DNA of 42,855 bases from Clostridia bacterium (GCA_018434325.1 JAHDPO010000026.1:1-42855), one strand, 5' to 3'; positions 24,679 to 34,200 are shown, numbered from the stretch's first letter. Notes: generated by a model from the sequence alone, not told the origin. Program-made: numbers and translations.

Positions 24679-24946
24679 TCTTTTCCTCTCCCTGTTTTTC
24701 CGTAGGTCTGCTATCAATCCGTGCCGCCAGCGTCTCTGTCTGCAGCGCCGATAGAATCACATGGCCGCTGTCCATGATCGCCACGGCTCTCGTGCGCCGG
24801 CCCAAAGTGGCGTCGATCAGCTTGCCGGCCTCCCTGGCATCCTGCACCAGACGCTTGATCGGCGCCGATTCCGGATTGACGATGGCCAAAAGCCGGCCGG
24901 CCGATATGATATTGCCATAACCAATATTGGCTAGCTTAACGACCAC
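24668..24946 (-). CDS. remA: RemA-family DNA-binding regulator (DUF370)
   Basis: The protein has 92 residues and matches the RemA/YlzA family: [34 protein letters not shown] and [24 protein letters not shown]. In Bacillus subtilis RemA activates biofilm matrix and osmoprotection genes. The GTG at 24946 is seven bases from GGGAG. Its place between yicC and gmk is the standard one. The C-terminal acidic tail (about the last 15 residues) is not conserved. Confidence 0.95.
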   Translation of the reverse strand: MVVKLANIGYGNIISAGRLLAIVNPESAPIKRLVQDAREAGKLIDATLGRRTRAVAIMDSGHVILSALQTETLAARIDSRPTEKQGEEKNDC

Positions 24947-24959
24947 AGCTGCTCTCCCG

Positions 24960-25838
24960 TTATTCGATATTTTGCACTTGCTCCCGCAGCTTCTCCAATT
25001 CGCTTTTTACCTCTACCACAATTTTCGTCATGGCCAGATCATTGGCTTTGGAGCCTACGGTATTGATCTCCCGGTTCATCTCCTGGCAGAGGAAATCCAG
25101 CTTCCGGCCCACCGGCTGACTGGATTCTAAAAGCTCCCGGAACTGACGGAAATGGCTGTCTAAGCGGACCAGCTCCTCGTCGACGCTGGCCCTGTCGGCA
25201 AACATAGCAATTTCCTGGACCAGCCGGTTTTCATCCAGGGGCTGCTGGCCCAACAGCTCGCTGATCCTCGCCGTCAGACGCTGACGGTAATTTTCCACCA
25301 CGGCGGGAGCAAACTCCAGCAATTGGCGGCGTAATTCTTCCAGATAGGACAGGCGCTGAAAGAAATCCGCAGCGATCCTGGCTCCCTCTGCTTTGCGCAT
25401 CTCAATGAGGTGGCTGAGAGCTCCGTCCACAGGGGTCTGTAAAAGCTGCCAAACCTCTTCCATTTCCTCAGCGGCCTCTTCTATGGCCATGATACCCGGC
25501 ATAGCCGCCAACTCCGCCACCCCCAGGTTCATGGGGATGTTTAAGGAAGCGGCCAAATCCCGTATCTCATTATGATACTTGAGGGCCAAGCCCTTGTCAA
25601 TGCGCATTTCCTGACTAGAGCCTTCCCGATCTTCCATCTTTATAAACAAGTCGATTTTACCCCTGCTTAAAGCTCCGGCCAAATACTGCCTGAGCTTGTC
25701 CTCCAGGATATTGTACTTTCTGGGCAGTTTAACTTGAATTTCACAATAGCGATGATTGATGGATTTGATTTCGACGGTGATTTGCCGGCCTCCGGCGGCG
25801 ATTTCACCGCGGCCGAAGCCGGTCATGCTCTGGATCAA
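24960..25838 (-). CDS. YicC/YloC-family endoribonuclease
   Basis: The protein has 292 residues. It begins with the conserved SMTGFGRGE and contains [18 protein letters not shown], and near the end [24 protein letters not shown]. Family members are metal-dependent endoribonucleases involved in stationary-phase RNA turnover. A TTG at 25838 is the start, five to six bases after GGAGGGG; the ATG four codons later is less well placed. It is the first gene of the block running to priA. Confidence 0.95.
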   Translation of the reverse strand: MIQSMTGFGRGEIAAGGRQITVEIKSINHRYCEIQVKLPRKYNILEDKLRQYLAGALSRGKIDLFIKMEDREGSSQEMRIDKGLALKYHNEIRDLAASLNIPMNLGVAELAAMPGIMAIEEAAEEMEEVWQLLQTPVDGALSHLIEMRKAEGARIAADFFQRLSYLEELRRQLLEFAPAVVENYRQRLTARISELLGQQPLDENRLVQEIAMFADRASVDEELVRLDSHFRQFRELLESSQPVGRKLDFLCQEMNREINTVGSKANDLAMTKIVVEVKSELEKLREQVQNIE

Positions 25839-25873
25839 TGGCGCCCCTCCTATTTCCCTGTCATTTATTTTTA

Positions 25874-25879
25874 ATTATA
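25874..25879 (-). promoter_or_regulatory. Possible -10 element of the yicC-priA operon
   Basis: A perfect TATAAT on the minus strand lies about 35 bases before the yicC start. No good -35 is found at 16-18 bases (only GTTCAA-like sequence), so confidence is limited. Confidence 0.4.
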
Positions 25880-25932
25880 ACAAATTTGACAGGGATTGAA
25901 CAGGGACCCTGCGGTTCTGGCCTCCATTTTGA

Positions 25933-26077
25933 GCAAAATTGCAAGTTTAAAGTGTGCTGCCTATTCAAAATATGGTCTACTCTCTTGCAGATGCACTAGA
26001 TATAGCCAAATACGGTCAAAGGCAGTCAAATAGATTCCCCCAAACGGTGTTCTGACACTTTAAACTTGCAATTTTGC
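25933..26077. repeat. 145-bp element with perfect 23-bp terminal inverted repeats (MITE-like), copy A
   Basis: Positions 25933-25955 are the exact reverse complement of 26055-26077. The inside has no open frame. A related copy in opposite orientation lies at 37971-38105; the best inner block, 25966-26009 against 38029-38072 reversed, agrees at 33 of 44 bases. It sits between the yicC promoter region and the terminator of the Ca2+-ATPase gene, filling most of this 360-base gap. Non-autonomous transposon or IS-derived origin is an inference. Confidence 0.75.
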
Positions 26078-26107
26078 ATATTTTCCGGGCAGCGGACCCT
26101 CTTCAAG

Positions 26108-26163
26108 AAAAAAGAGCTGCTCAAATCAGTTTTCAAAACCAATTTGAGACAGCTCTTTTTTCT
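26108..26163. terminator. Bidirectional terminator after the Ca2+-ATPase gene
   Basis: AAAAAAGAGCTG and AAAT pair with ATTT and CAGCTCTTTTTT around an inner GTTTT/AAAAC pair. There is an A run on one side and a T run on the other, so it can act on both strands. It lies about 35 bases past the ATPase stop. Confidence 0.85.
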
Positions 26164-26198
26164 TAGTGATATTGCCGCCGTCCGCCGCTGCTTGCAGG

Positions 26199-29162
26199 CT
26201 ATTTTTCCTTTTTGACCGCGGCGGAGAAGGTCTGGAGAATCTGCTGCAATATAGTGGCCACGCCGATTGGCAGCAATACCATCAGCCAGGCGGTGGTATC
26301 CAAAGGACTGGTATTAAAGTATTTTTGTAAAAAGGGCAGGTATACTACAGCCAGCTGCATCAAAAAAGAGCTGAGCACCGCCGCCGGCAGCCAGGGATTG
26401 CGGGCGCATTTCCGGAAGATGCCGCGGCTGGCAGCACAGCGAAAAACGTAAACCAGCTGGGCAAAAACCAAGGCGCAAAAAGCCACTGTCCTGGCCACGA
26501 CGATATCTCGGAAATAAAACATGCTGAGGAAATAGGCGGTCATTGTGGCCAGGGCAATGATGATGCCGTCGATGATGATGCGGCTGCCCAGACCGCCGGC
26601 AAAGACGCCGGCTTTGGGATGGCGGGGCTTGCGCAGCATGGTCTGCTCATCACCGGGGTCCATGCCCAAGGCCATAGCCGGCAGACCATCGGTAACCAGG
26701 TTCACCCATAATATTTGAATGGGCAGCAGGGGCAAAGGCACCCCCAAAAGGGTGGTCAGCAGCATCACCAGCACCTCGCCGGTGTTGCTGGCCAAAAGAT
26801 AACGGATAAACCGGCGGATATTGTTATAAATAATCCGGCCTTCTTCTACTGCTGCGGCAATGGTGGTGAAATTATCATCAGCCAAAACCAAGTCTGCCGC
26901 TTCCCGGGTAACGTCGGTGCCGGTTTGCCCCATGGCAATTCCAATATCCGCCGCTTTTACCGCCGGCCCGTCGTTAACACCGTCGCCGGTCATGGCACAG
27001 ATTTCTCCTTTTTCCTTCAGCAGCTGCACCAGCCGCATTTTATGGCGGGGAGAAACCCTGGCAAAAACCGTAGCCTCCTGAAGCCTTACTTTCAACTCTT
27101 CGTCCGTCAGCTCATCCAGCTCGCTGCCGGTAACGGCTTTTTGCCCCTTCTGCATTATGCCGATTTTGCGGGCAATCGCCTCCGCCGTCAGGATGTGATC
27201 ACCGGTGAGCATCAGAGTTTTGATACCGGCCCGATGGCACTTGGCCACCGCTTCTTTTACCCCGTCTCTGGGGGGGTCCATCATACCGGCTAAGGCAAGA
27301 AAGACCAAGCCGTTTTCGGCGCTTTCATCCAGCCAGCGCTCTTCCTTTGCTGTTTCTGCCAAAGGTCTGCTTTCTTCTTCCTTGTTTTTTTCCTCAAAAT
27401 TGGCAGCCGCCTTGCTTCCTAAAAGCACCTTCACCTTGCCGGGCAAGGACAATACCGGCGCCTTGCTCAGCTTATCCCAACCGCTGCTTTTCGGCTTTTC
27501 CTGATTCTTGCGTATGGTCAGGCCGCTGCCGGCGCCGCTAGCTGCCGCCGCCGCTCCATTCTCATTTTCGCCGCTGTCAAAAGGCTTATAGGCCACGGCC
27601 AAAACCCGCAGGGCCCGGCCGGCCATGGCTTCATTGGCGTTAAGGATCTTTTGGGCCAGGGCCGCCGTCAGGGGTCTGACCTCGCCCTGCCACCAGGCAT
27701 GGCTGCAGCGGGCAAGCAGTACGTCCGGCGCGCCTTTGCAATACATCAGCCGGCTGCCGTCGTCCCTTTCCGTCAAAACGCTCATGCGCTTGCGGTCGGA
27801 ATCAAAGGGCAGCTCATCCAGCTTCTTTTCCTTTAAGTTCTCCCGCCAGATGCCGGCTTTGGCCGAGGCTGCCAGCATTGCTCCCTCCGTAGGATCACCC
27901 ATTACCTGCCAGCGGCTCCATTCCTTCTCTCTGCCGTTGCGGAATAATCCATCCACCGCCAGCTGATCTCTGGCCAATCTGGCGTTGCTGCAAAGGGCCG
28001 CTCCGGACAAAGCCAGCCTCAGACCCTCCCGGTTTTCTTCCAGCCATTTCTCCTGATCGGGATATTCGATTTCGCCTTTTGGCTCGTAGCCTTTGCCGCC
28101 AAATTTCACCGTGTCGCCGGCGCAGTAATATTCGGTAACCATCATGGCGCTTTGGGTCAAGGTCCCCGTCTTATCGGAGCAGATGACCGTAGCGCAGCCC
28201 AAGGTCTCCACTGCCGGCAAATGACGGACGATGGCATTGCGTTTGGCCATTCTCTGGATGCCGATAGCTAGGGCCACCGTAACGATAGCCGGCAGGCCCT
28301 CGGGTACGGCGGCTACCGCCAGGCTGATGCCCGTTAAAAACATCAGCTGGAAGCTTTCCCCTCGCAGCCAGCCTAAAAGAACTACGGCTGCCACAATAAC
28401 GCCGCAGATCAGCACCAGCCGGTGGCCCATCTGATCCAGCCTTTTTTCCAAGGGCGTCGGCTCCTGGCCGGCTTCCTGGATACTGGCGGCGATCAGGCCC
28501 ATTTCCGTGCCCATGCCGGTACCTACCACAATGCCTCTGGCCTTGCCCTGAACCATAGTCGTGCCCATATAAGCCATATTGGCCCGGTCGCCTAAAGAGG
28601 CAGCGGCACTGAAAAGAGATTTGGCATTTTTCTCCGCAGGCAGAGATTCCCCTGTCAGCACGCCTTCGTCGACGCTGGTCCGGTGGGTCTCTAAAAGCCG
28701 CAGATCTGCCGGCACAATTACCCCTGTTTCCAAAAGCACCACGTCGCCCTTGACCAGCTCTTCGCTGTTGATCTCGGTAATCATGCCTCCCCGCAGCACC
28801 TGAGCATGGCGGGCGGATAGGTTTTTCAGCTTTTCCAGGGATTCTTCGGCTTTATTCGTCTGCACATAGCCCAGAAAGCCGTTCAGCAAGACGATGGCCA
28901 ATATGGTAACCGTGTCCGCCAATTCACCTACAAAACCGGATACGATTGCCGCCGCCAAAAGAACGAGAACCATAAAGTCCTTGAACTGATCCAAAAACAC
29001 TAAAAACCGGTTTCGCTTCGGCTTGGCAGCCAGGCGGTTCATGCCTCCCGCACCCAACCGGATAGCCGCTTCCCGCACCGACAGCCCTTTTTCGCCGTCG
29101 CTTTGAAGTTTTTCCACCGCCTCAGCAGCCGTCATTTCATGCCATTGCCCTTTAGCCCTCAT
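26199..29162 (-). CDS. P-type cation-translocating ATPase, Ca2+ (type IIA/PMCA-like)
   Basis: The protein has 987 residues with the complete P2 layout. The actuator loop is TGES, the M4 motif is VAAVPEGLPAIV (about 284-294), phosphorylation is at Asp330 in CSDKTGTLTQ, and the hinge is MTGDGVNDGPAVK. M5 SNTGEV and M6 WVNLVTDGLPA are the calcium-site residues of SERCA-type pumps, so Ca2+ export is likely. An extra segment of about 85 residues (about 529-613, Ala/Gly- then Lys/Glu-rich) interrupts the region between the N domain and the DPPR motif, where relatives have only a short link. The start at 29162 is behind GGAGG. It diverges from the NFACT gene. Confidence 0.93.
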   Translation of the reverse strand: MRAKGQWHEMTAAEAVEKLQSDGEKGLSVREAAIRLGAGGMNRLAAKPKRNRFLVFLDQFKDFMVLVLLAAAIVSGFVGELADTVTILAIVLLNGFLGYVQTNKAEESLEKLKNLSARHAQVLRGGMITEINSEELVKGDVVLLETGVIVPADLRLLETHRTSVDEGVLTGESLPAEKNAKSLFSAAASLGDRANMAYMGTTMVQGKARGIVVGTGMGTEMGLIAASIQEAGQEPTPLEKRLDQMGHRLVLICGVIVAAVVLLGWLRGESFQLMFLTGISLAVAAVPEGLPAIVTVALAIGIQRMAKRNAIVRHLPAVETLGCATVICSDKTGTLTQSAMMVTEYYCAGDTVKFGGKGYEPKGEIEYPDQEKWLEENREGLRLALSGAALCSNARLARDQLAVDGLFRNGREKEWSRWQVMGDPTEGAMLAASAKAGIWRENLKEKKLDELPFDSDRKRMSVLTERDDGSRLMYCKGAPDVLLARCSHAWWQGEVRPLTAALAQKILNANEAMAGRALRVLAVAYKPFDSGENENGAAAAASGAGSGLTIRKNQEKPKSSGWDKLSKAPVLSLPGKVKVLLGSKAAANFEEKNKEEESRPLAETAKEERWLDESAENGLVFLALAGMMDPPRDGVKEAVAKCHRAGIKTLMLTGDHILTAEAIARKIGIMQKGQKAVTGSELDELTDEELKVRLQEATVFARVSPRHKMRLVQLLKEKGEICAMTGDGVNDGPAVKAADIGIAMGQTGTDVTREAADLVLADDNFTTIAAAVEEGRIIYNNIRRFIRYLLASNTGEVLVMLLTTLLGVPLPLLPIQILWVNLVTDGLPAMALGMDPGDEQTMLRKPRHPKAGVFAGGLGSRIIIDGIIIALATMTAYFLSMFYFRDIVVARTVAFCALVFAQLVYVFRCAASRGIFRKCARNPWLPAAVLSSFLMQLAVVYLPFLQKYFNTSPLDTTAWLMVLLPIGVATILQQILQTFSAAVKKEK

Positions 29163-29233
29163 TGCGCATACCTCCTTGTCCGTTGCAATCTATGTCCATA
29201 GAGGTAAAAAAATGACAACGACTTTTCGTTTTG

Positions 29234-29242
29234 TGGTATAAT
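29234..29242 (+). promoter_or_regulatory. Extended -10 promoter of the NFACT gene
   Basis: TGGTATAAT (TG at 29234, TATAAT at 29237-29242) lies about 45 bases before the start codon. A weak TGACAA is 18 bases upstream of the -10. Confidence 0.6.
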
Positions 29243-29287
29243 ACCAGCATCGTTTAAGCGATTATTACACGGATCAAAGGAGCATAT

Positions 29288-31123
29288 ATGGCATACGACG
29301 GCCTGGTTATGAGAGGCGTTACCCAGGAGTGCAACAGGCTTTTAGCCGGCGGCCGGGTGGATAAAGTCACTCAGCCCAATAAAAATGAAATCCTTCTGCA
29401 TATTCGCAGTCAGGGAAAAAACTATAAACTGCTTTTATCGGCTTTGGCACAGGAGGCCCGGGTTCATCTCACGTCCACCGCGGCCCCCAATCCCGATCAC
29501 CCGCCGGTGTTCTGTATGGTTTTGCGCAAGCATCTGGAAGGCGGCCGGGTTCTCTCTTTTGAACAGCAGGGTCTAGACAGAATTCTTCACATCAACATCC
29601 AGTCCCTGGATGAGTTTGGCGATTTAAAAGAAAAACGGCTGATTGCCGAGATCATGGGCAAGCACAGCAATCTTATTTTAGTGGACCCCGAGAAAGAGCG
29701 TATCATCGACAGCCTGCGCCGGGTCACTGCCGCCGTCAGCCGCTACCGTCAGGTGCTGCCCGGCGAGCAGTACTTGCCGCCGCCTTCCAAGGAGAAACTG
29801 CCTCTTTGGCTGGAGACCGAGGAGACCATCGCCGGCCGGCTGATGGCTGCCGGTTTGAGCAAGGCTCTCGACCAGGTGATCCTTTCCACTTATGACGGTT
29901 TAGGCCCTTTAAGTGCCCAGGAGCTGATTCACCGGGCCGGCAAAAGCCCTGTGGACACCCTGGAATATTTCGGTCAGACCGATTATTTCCGCCTGTTTCA
30001 AGTCATAGCTTCCCTGGGCAGTGAGCTGCAGGAGGGTTTTTATCAGCCGGAGATTTACTTTCAGGCCGACAGCCCCAAGGATTTTTCCGCCATCGCCCTT
30101 ACCTTATATCCGGAAAAACAGCGCCAAAGCTTTGCTTCCCTCAATGAAATGCTGGACGTTTATTTCCGGGGCCGGGGAACCGCCAACTTATTCCGCCAAA
30201 AGCAAAGCGATCTGGAGCAAATTATCCGCCGGGAGCAAGAGCGCTGCCGCAAGAAAGCCGGCTTGCAGGCCGAGGCCGTATTTGAGGGTCAGGAAGCCAA
30301 AAAATGGCAGACTTACGGCCAGTTGCTGATGGCCAGCCATTACCAGCTGGAGCAGGGTTCAGAGGCTGATGTCACTGATTTTTATGATCCCGAAGGCAAG
30401 ACGGTTACCATTCCTATGGATCCTCAGCTAAGCCCTCTGGAAAATGCCCAGGCTTATTTTCACCGTTATCAGAAGGCTCGCCAAAAGGCGGAAAAAGCCC
30501 AGATCTATTATGACGAGACCATGGAAGAGCTGGCTTATTTGGACAGCCTGGCCCTGTCTCTGCTCACCGTGACCAGTCTGCCGGAATTGGCCGAGGTACG
30601 GGGGGAGCTGCAGGAGACCGGTTACCTCAAGTCTGCTGACAAAGAAGACCGCCGTCAAAAAGCAGGCAGCCAGAAAAACGCCAACAAAAAAACCGGCGCT
30701 AAAAACGCCGGTAAGGCCGGCGCTAAAGCCGGCGATAAGGATAAGGAGTTTTCCTTGGGTTCTCTGTCTTACGAAGGCTTTACCATCCTCTACGGCCATA
30801 ACAACCGGCAAAACGACCACCTGACCATGAAGGTGGCCAAAAGCGGCGATCTCTGGCTCCACGCCCAAAAAATCCCCAGCAGTCATGTGATTATTCGCAA
30901 CCCCGACAAACTGGAGATACCGGAGCGGGTTATTGAAGCAGCAGCCAAGGTCTGCCTCTGGCATTCCCAAGCTAAAGCTGCCGGAAAGGCGGCTGTCGAT
31001 TTTACCAAAAGGCAAAATATCTGGAAGCCAAAGGGCGCTAAACCCGGCATGGTTCTTTACGAACAGTATCAAACCATCTACGTAGCTACCGACGAAGCAG
31101 AAATAGGACGGCTTATCGGTTAA
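29288..31123 (+). CDS. rqcH: NFACT-family protein Rqc2/RqcH (FbpA-like)
   Basis: The protein has 611 residues. NFACT-N begins MAYDGLVMRGVTQEC and shows PPVFCMVLRKHLEGGRV and EIMGKHSNLILVD. A coiled-coil middle follows, then the NFACT-R (DUF814) domain with LYGHNNRQNDHLTMK, DLWLHAQKIPSSHVII and FTKRQNIWKPKGAKPGMVLY. In Bacillota this protein adds alanine tails to stalled nascent chains on 50S subunits. A Lys/Ala/Gly-rich linker of about 40 residues (about 447-487) precedes NFACT-R. The start has AAAGGAG. It is one of few plus-strand genes, and its end overlaps the convergent ytvI-like gene by 11 bases. Confidence 0.95.
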   Translation: MAYDGLVMRGVTQECNRLLAGGRVDKVTQPNKNEILLHIRSQGKNYKLLLSALAQEARVHLTSTAAPNPDHPPVFCMVLRKHLEGGRVLSFEQQGLDRILHINIQSLDEFGDLKEKRLIAEIMGKHSNLILVDPEKERIIDSLRRVTAAVSRYRQVLPGEQYLPPPSKEKLPLWLETEETIAGRLMAAGLSKALDQVILSTYDGLGPLSAQELIHRAGKSPVDTLEYFGQTDYFRLFQVIASLGSELQEGFYQPEIYFQADSPKDFSAIALTLYPEKQRQSFASLNEMLDVYFRGRGTANLFRQKQSDLEQIIRREQERCRKKAGLQAEAVFEGQEAKKWQTYGQLLMASHYQLEQGSEADVTDFYDPEGKTVTIPMDPQLSPLENAQAYFHRYQKARQKAEKAQIYYDETMEELAYLDSLALSLLTVTSLPELAEVRGELQETGYLKSADKEDRRQKAGSQKNANKKTGAKNAGKAGAKAGDKDKEFSLGSLSYEGFTILYGHNNRQNDHLTMKVAKSGDLWLHAQKIPSSHVIIRNPDKLEIPERVIEAAAKVCLWHSQAKAAGKAAVDFTKRQNIWKPKGAKPGMVLYEQYQTIYVATDEAEIGRLIG

Positions 31124-32189
31124 ACAGCTTGATGGTGCCGTTATCGTTGAGGTTTTTCAATATAGTGGCTGCTATGGGCAGGCCCAAAAGCCCCACCACC
31201 CCAAAGAGGGAAGTACCTATGTACATGCACAGCAAGGTGATCAAGGGATGGAGACCGATCTGCTGCCCTACGACTTTAGGCTCCAGCGTATTGCGGACAG
31301 TAGTCACTATGGCATAGAGAATCAATATTTTGACGGCTCTTCTCGTATTGCCGATGATCAGGTCAATGATCACCCAAGGCACCAATATGCCGCCGGTGCC
31401 TAATACAGGTAAAACATCAAATATGGAAATGCCCAAGGCAACCAGCGCCGGCCGGTGTACGCCGACCAGCCATAAGCCGATGGAAAGCTCCACAAAGGTT
31501 AAGGTCATCAACATAGCATAAGCTTTGATGTATTTACCCATAGTTCCTAAAGCATTATCCCTGATCATCCGCAGAATCAGCAGCTGCCGGGGCCTGATCT
31601 GCCGCAGAAGGAAGCTTTGGATGCCGGGAAAATCCACGGAAAGAAAAAAGGATGTAACGATAGCAAAGATAAAGTTAATCAGAAAGCCGGGCACGGCGCC
31701 GGCAAAACTGGTGAGCCAGTTTAAAGCCGAGGTAGAAAAAGAAGTCACCATATTGGCCAAAGAAGAGATGGCGTTGCCGGCCAGGCTCTGAATGGTGGTC
31801 TGGAGGGAAGGATCGAGATTATTGAGCAAAAGAGTAAGGTCAAAAAATAGCTTCTGCAAAGCAGGCTCAATATTGACAATATAATAATTCGGTATGGTGA
31901 CGATGAAGCCTCTGATCAGAGTGACGATTTTGGCGGCGGATAAGAAAAGCAGTATTCCCATGGTGGCATAGAAAAGCAAAAGGATAAGGATAGCCATGAG
32001 CTTGCGGTTAAGCCTTGTGGCCCTGGCCAGCCATTCCGTAAGGGGCCGCAGTATAATGGCTACCAGGGAGCCGATGACAAAAGGCATCAGTAAAGGCACG
32101 CCGTATTTCAGCAAGACGTAAACAATGCCTGCAGCCATCAGCCAATAGATAAATTGAACGATGAAACTTTTCTGCCTTTCAATATCCAT
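31113..32189 (-). CDS. AI-2E-family membrane protein, YtvI-like
   Basis: The protein has 358 residues with about eight membrane segments. The family's conserved part is present: ISIFDVLPVLGTGGILVPWVI followed by TVRNTLEPKVVGQQIGLHP. The closest group from memory is YtvI, a sporulation-associated membrane protein, so a spore-forming ancestor is suggested but not shown. It lies 6 bases downstream of rluD on the same strand, at the end of that operon, with no terminator before the convergent NFACT gene. Confidence 0.88.
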   Translation of the reverse strand: MDIERQKSFIVQFIYWLMAAGIVYVLLKYGVPLLMPFVIGSLVAIILRPLTEWLARATRLNRKLMAILILLLFYATMGILLFLSAAKIVTLIRGFIVTIPNYYIVNIEPALQKLFFDLTLLLNNLDPSLQTTIQSLAGNAISSLANMVTSFSTSALNWLTSFAGAVPGFLINFIFAIVTSFFLSVDFPGIQSFLLRQIRPRQLLILRMIRDNALGTMGKYIKAYAMLMTLTFVELSIGLWLVGVHRPALVALGISIFDVLPVLGTGGILVPWVIIDLIIGNTRRAVKILILYAIVTTVRNTLEPKVVGQQIGLHPLITLLCMYIGTSLFGVVGLLGLPIAATILKNLNDNGTIKLFNR

Positions 32190-32195
32190 TTGCGA

Positions 32196-33200
32196 TTATT
32201 CCTTTCCTTTAGCCGGCTTTACCGCTGCCGCCAGTTCCTTCATTCTCAATAAGGTATTGACCGCACCCTCGCTTTCCAGGGTTTTATGGAAATAGTCCGG
32301 CGCCGGTGCAAAAAAGCTCATCACTTCTCCGCTTACCGGATGGCAAAGTTCCAGACGCCAAGCGTGCAGAGCCTGGCCCGGCCACTGACTTTCGTCCTTG
32401 CGGCGGCCATATTTGGCGTCACCGACTACCGGAAAGCCTAAAAACCGCAGATGAACACGGATCTGATGGGTACGGCCCGTATGCAAATCGCATTGCAGCG
32501 CCGTTTTATCCGCCAGCCGGTCCAGCACTGTATAGGTGGTCATCGCAGGCTTGCCGCCGGCTATGGCCGCCATTTTTTGGCGGTCCTTGGGGTCCCTGCC
32601 GATGGGGGCCTCGATGATGCCCGCCGGTTCGCCGATGGTGCCCCATGCCAGAGCAAGATATTGCCGTTTCATGGTTCTGGCCTGAATCTGCTCCGCCAGT
32701 CCCCTGTGGGCGGCGTCGTTTTTGGCCACCACCAAAAGCCCGGAAGTATCCTTATCCAATCTATGCACAATACCGGGCCGCAAGACGCCGTTGATGCCGG
32801 ATAAATCCCGGCAATGGGCCAAAAGGCCATGAACCAGGGTTTTTTCGGGGCTGCCGGGGGCGGGATGCACAACTAAGCCTTGAGGCTTATTGATCACCAA
32901 AATAGAGGAGTCCTCATAGACGATATCCAACTCCATGGGATAAGGCTCAACCTGCAAATGGGCAGGAGCGGGAATACGGCAGAAAAGCTCGTCCCCTTCC
33001 TCCAGTTTTTTGCCGGCTTTAATAGTCTGGCCATTCAAAAGGATATCGCCGCTTTTGATCAGGCTTTGGATACGGCTGCGGCTGAAATCAGGCAGCATAG
33101 AAGCCAGATAAATGTCGACCCTTTGGCCTTCATCTTCTGCTTCTACCGTAAATGTACAATTGTTTTCTATTCTCTCCAGAAAAGCTCTCTCCTTTACCAA
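32196..33200 (-). CDS. rluD: RluD-family 23S rRNA pseudouridine synthase
   Basis: The protein has 334 residues. An N-terminal S4 domain (RVDIYLASMLPDFSRSRIQSLIKSG) precedes the catalytic domain with the active-site Asp in PGIVHRLDKDTSGLLVVAK and the C-terminal LHTGRTHQIRVHL. It modifies uridines of 23S rRNA. The start is unclear. The TTG at 33200 lies six bases after the lspA stop with no ribosome site, while a good AAAGGAG (33194-33188) stands eight bases before an in-frame CTG at 33179. Gene order lspA-rluD is standard. Confidence 0.95.
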   Translation of the reverse strand: MVKERAFLERIENNCTFTVEAEDEGQRVDIYLASMLPDFSRSRIQSLIKSGDILLNGQTIKAGKKLEEGDELFCRIPAPAHLQVEPYPMELDIVYEDSSILVINKPQGLVVHPAPGSPEKTLVHGLLAHCRDLSGINGVLRPGIVHRLDKDTSGLLVVAKNDAAHRGLAEQIQARTMKRQYLALAWGTIGEPAGIIEAPIGRDPKDRQKMAAIAGGKPAMTTYTVLDRLADKTALQCDLHTGRTHQIRVHLRFLGFPVVGDAKYGRRKDESQWPGQALHAWRLELCHPVSGEVMSFFAPAPDYFHKTLESEGAVNTLLRMKELAAAVKPAKGKE

Positions 33201-33203
33201 TCG

Positions 33204-33734
33204 TCAATGTTTGGGCTTGCCGCCGCTTTTTTGCCATTCTGCATACATATATATAATAGCCAAAAGAATACCGCCGCAAACCACCGCTACGTCTGCCACA
33301 TTAAATATATAGGGCCAAATGCCCCGGAAATCCACAAAATCCACCACAGCCCCAAAGCGGATACGATCCGCCAGGTTGCCTAAAGCGCCGCCGGCAATCA
33401 GCCCCAACAAAATCCTGACCGGCCTGTCCAGGCCCTGCCAGAAAAAAACCGCCCAGATCATGAAAAGAATCACCAAGCTGGTCAATAAGATGAACAGCAG
33501 AGTTTTCTGCTGCAGCATGCCGAAGGAAGCGCCGCTGTTCAAAATGTAGGTCAGGTGAAAAAAACCGGGAATTACGGGTATCGTCTCATAAAGCTCCATA
33601 CGGGTAAGAACAAGGTATTTGCTGATTTGATCGGCAATCAGAACCAAGAGAGCGCCAAGCAAAAAACCGATTTTGCCTTTGGCGTCATTTTTTCTTTGAT
33701 TGCCGTATTTTGCACTTCTGCTTTCCATCATCAT
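33204..33734 (-). CDS. lspA: Lipoprotein signal peptidase (signal peptidase II)
   Basis: The protein has 176 residues with four membrane segments. The two catalytic aspartates lie in GALGNLADRIRFGAVVDFVDF and FNVADVAVVCG. It cleaves the signal peptide of lipoproteins such as the TAXI binding protein. The N-terminus carries an extra basic stretch of about 20 residues. Its ATG overlaps the stop of the DUF5665 gene (ATGATGATG). Confidence 0.97.
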   Translation of the reverse strand: MMMESRSAKYGNQRKNDAKGKIGFLLGALLVLIADQISKYLVLTRMELYETIPVIPGFFHLTYILNSGASFGMLQQKTLLFILLTSLVILFMIWAVFFWQGLDRPVRILLGLIAGGALGNLADRIRFGAVVDFVDFRGIWPYIFNVADVAVVCGGILLAIIYMYAEWQKSGGKPKH

Positions 33735-34174
33735 CGCCGGTACTCCAAATATTGATTGGCCAATACAAATATATCCGCAATAAATTTACTGATCACCGGC
33801 AGGTTAAGCCGGACGAGATACTGCAAGAAGTAGATGATTACTGCGCCGAGAACCGTAAGACCTACGGCAAAGCCGAAGCCACGGGCGGCGCCCATTAGAA
33901 AATTCATACGGATTAAGCGGCCGGGGCTGCTCAAGTAATCCATGTATTCGGCGATCTTGCTCTGCTCCAGTCGCAGGGCAAACTCCTCCAGCCGCCCGAT
34001 GGCCTTTTCCACCATCGCTTGCTGCTCCTCTACGGCTTTGCTTTCCGCCTCGATTTGCTCTTCCGCTTTTTTTAAAGCATTTACAGGAGCCACGCAAATT
34101 TTTTCCTGTAAGGCTTTTTCCATCTCCGCCAATAAGGCTGCCTCGTTTTCTAAAGGGCTCTTTTTTTGGTCCAT
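33731..34174 (-). CDS. DUF5665-family membrane protein
   Basis: The protein has 147 residues. A long helical, probably coiled-coil N-terminal half (about 8-75) is followed by the motif AEYMDYLSSPGRLIRMNFL, a membrane segment GFAVGLTVLGAVIIYFLQYLV and a short tail. The order of these parts matches DUF5665 proteins, which recur next to lspA. Function is unknown. The start is preceded by GGAAGG. It lies 26 bases after the PFL gene and overlaps lspA by four bases. Confidence 0.85.
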   Translation of the reverse strand: MDQKKSPLENEAALLAEMEKALQEKICVAPVNALKKAEEQIEAESKAVEEQQAMVEKAIGRLEEFALRLEQSKIAEYMDYLSSPGRLIRMNFLMGAARGFGFAVGLTVLGAVIIYFLQYLVRLNLPVISKFIADIFVLANQYLEYRR

Positions 34175-34200
34175 TTTCCCTTCCTTCCCGCCGGCTTGAT

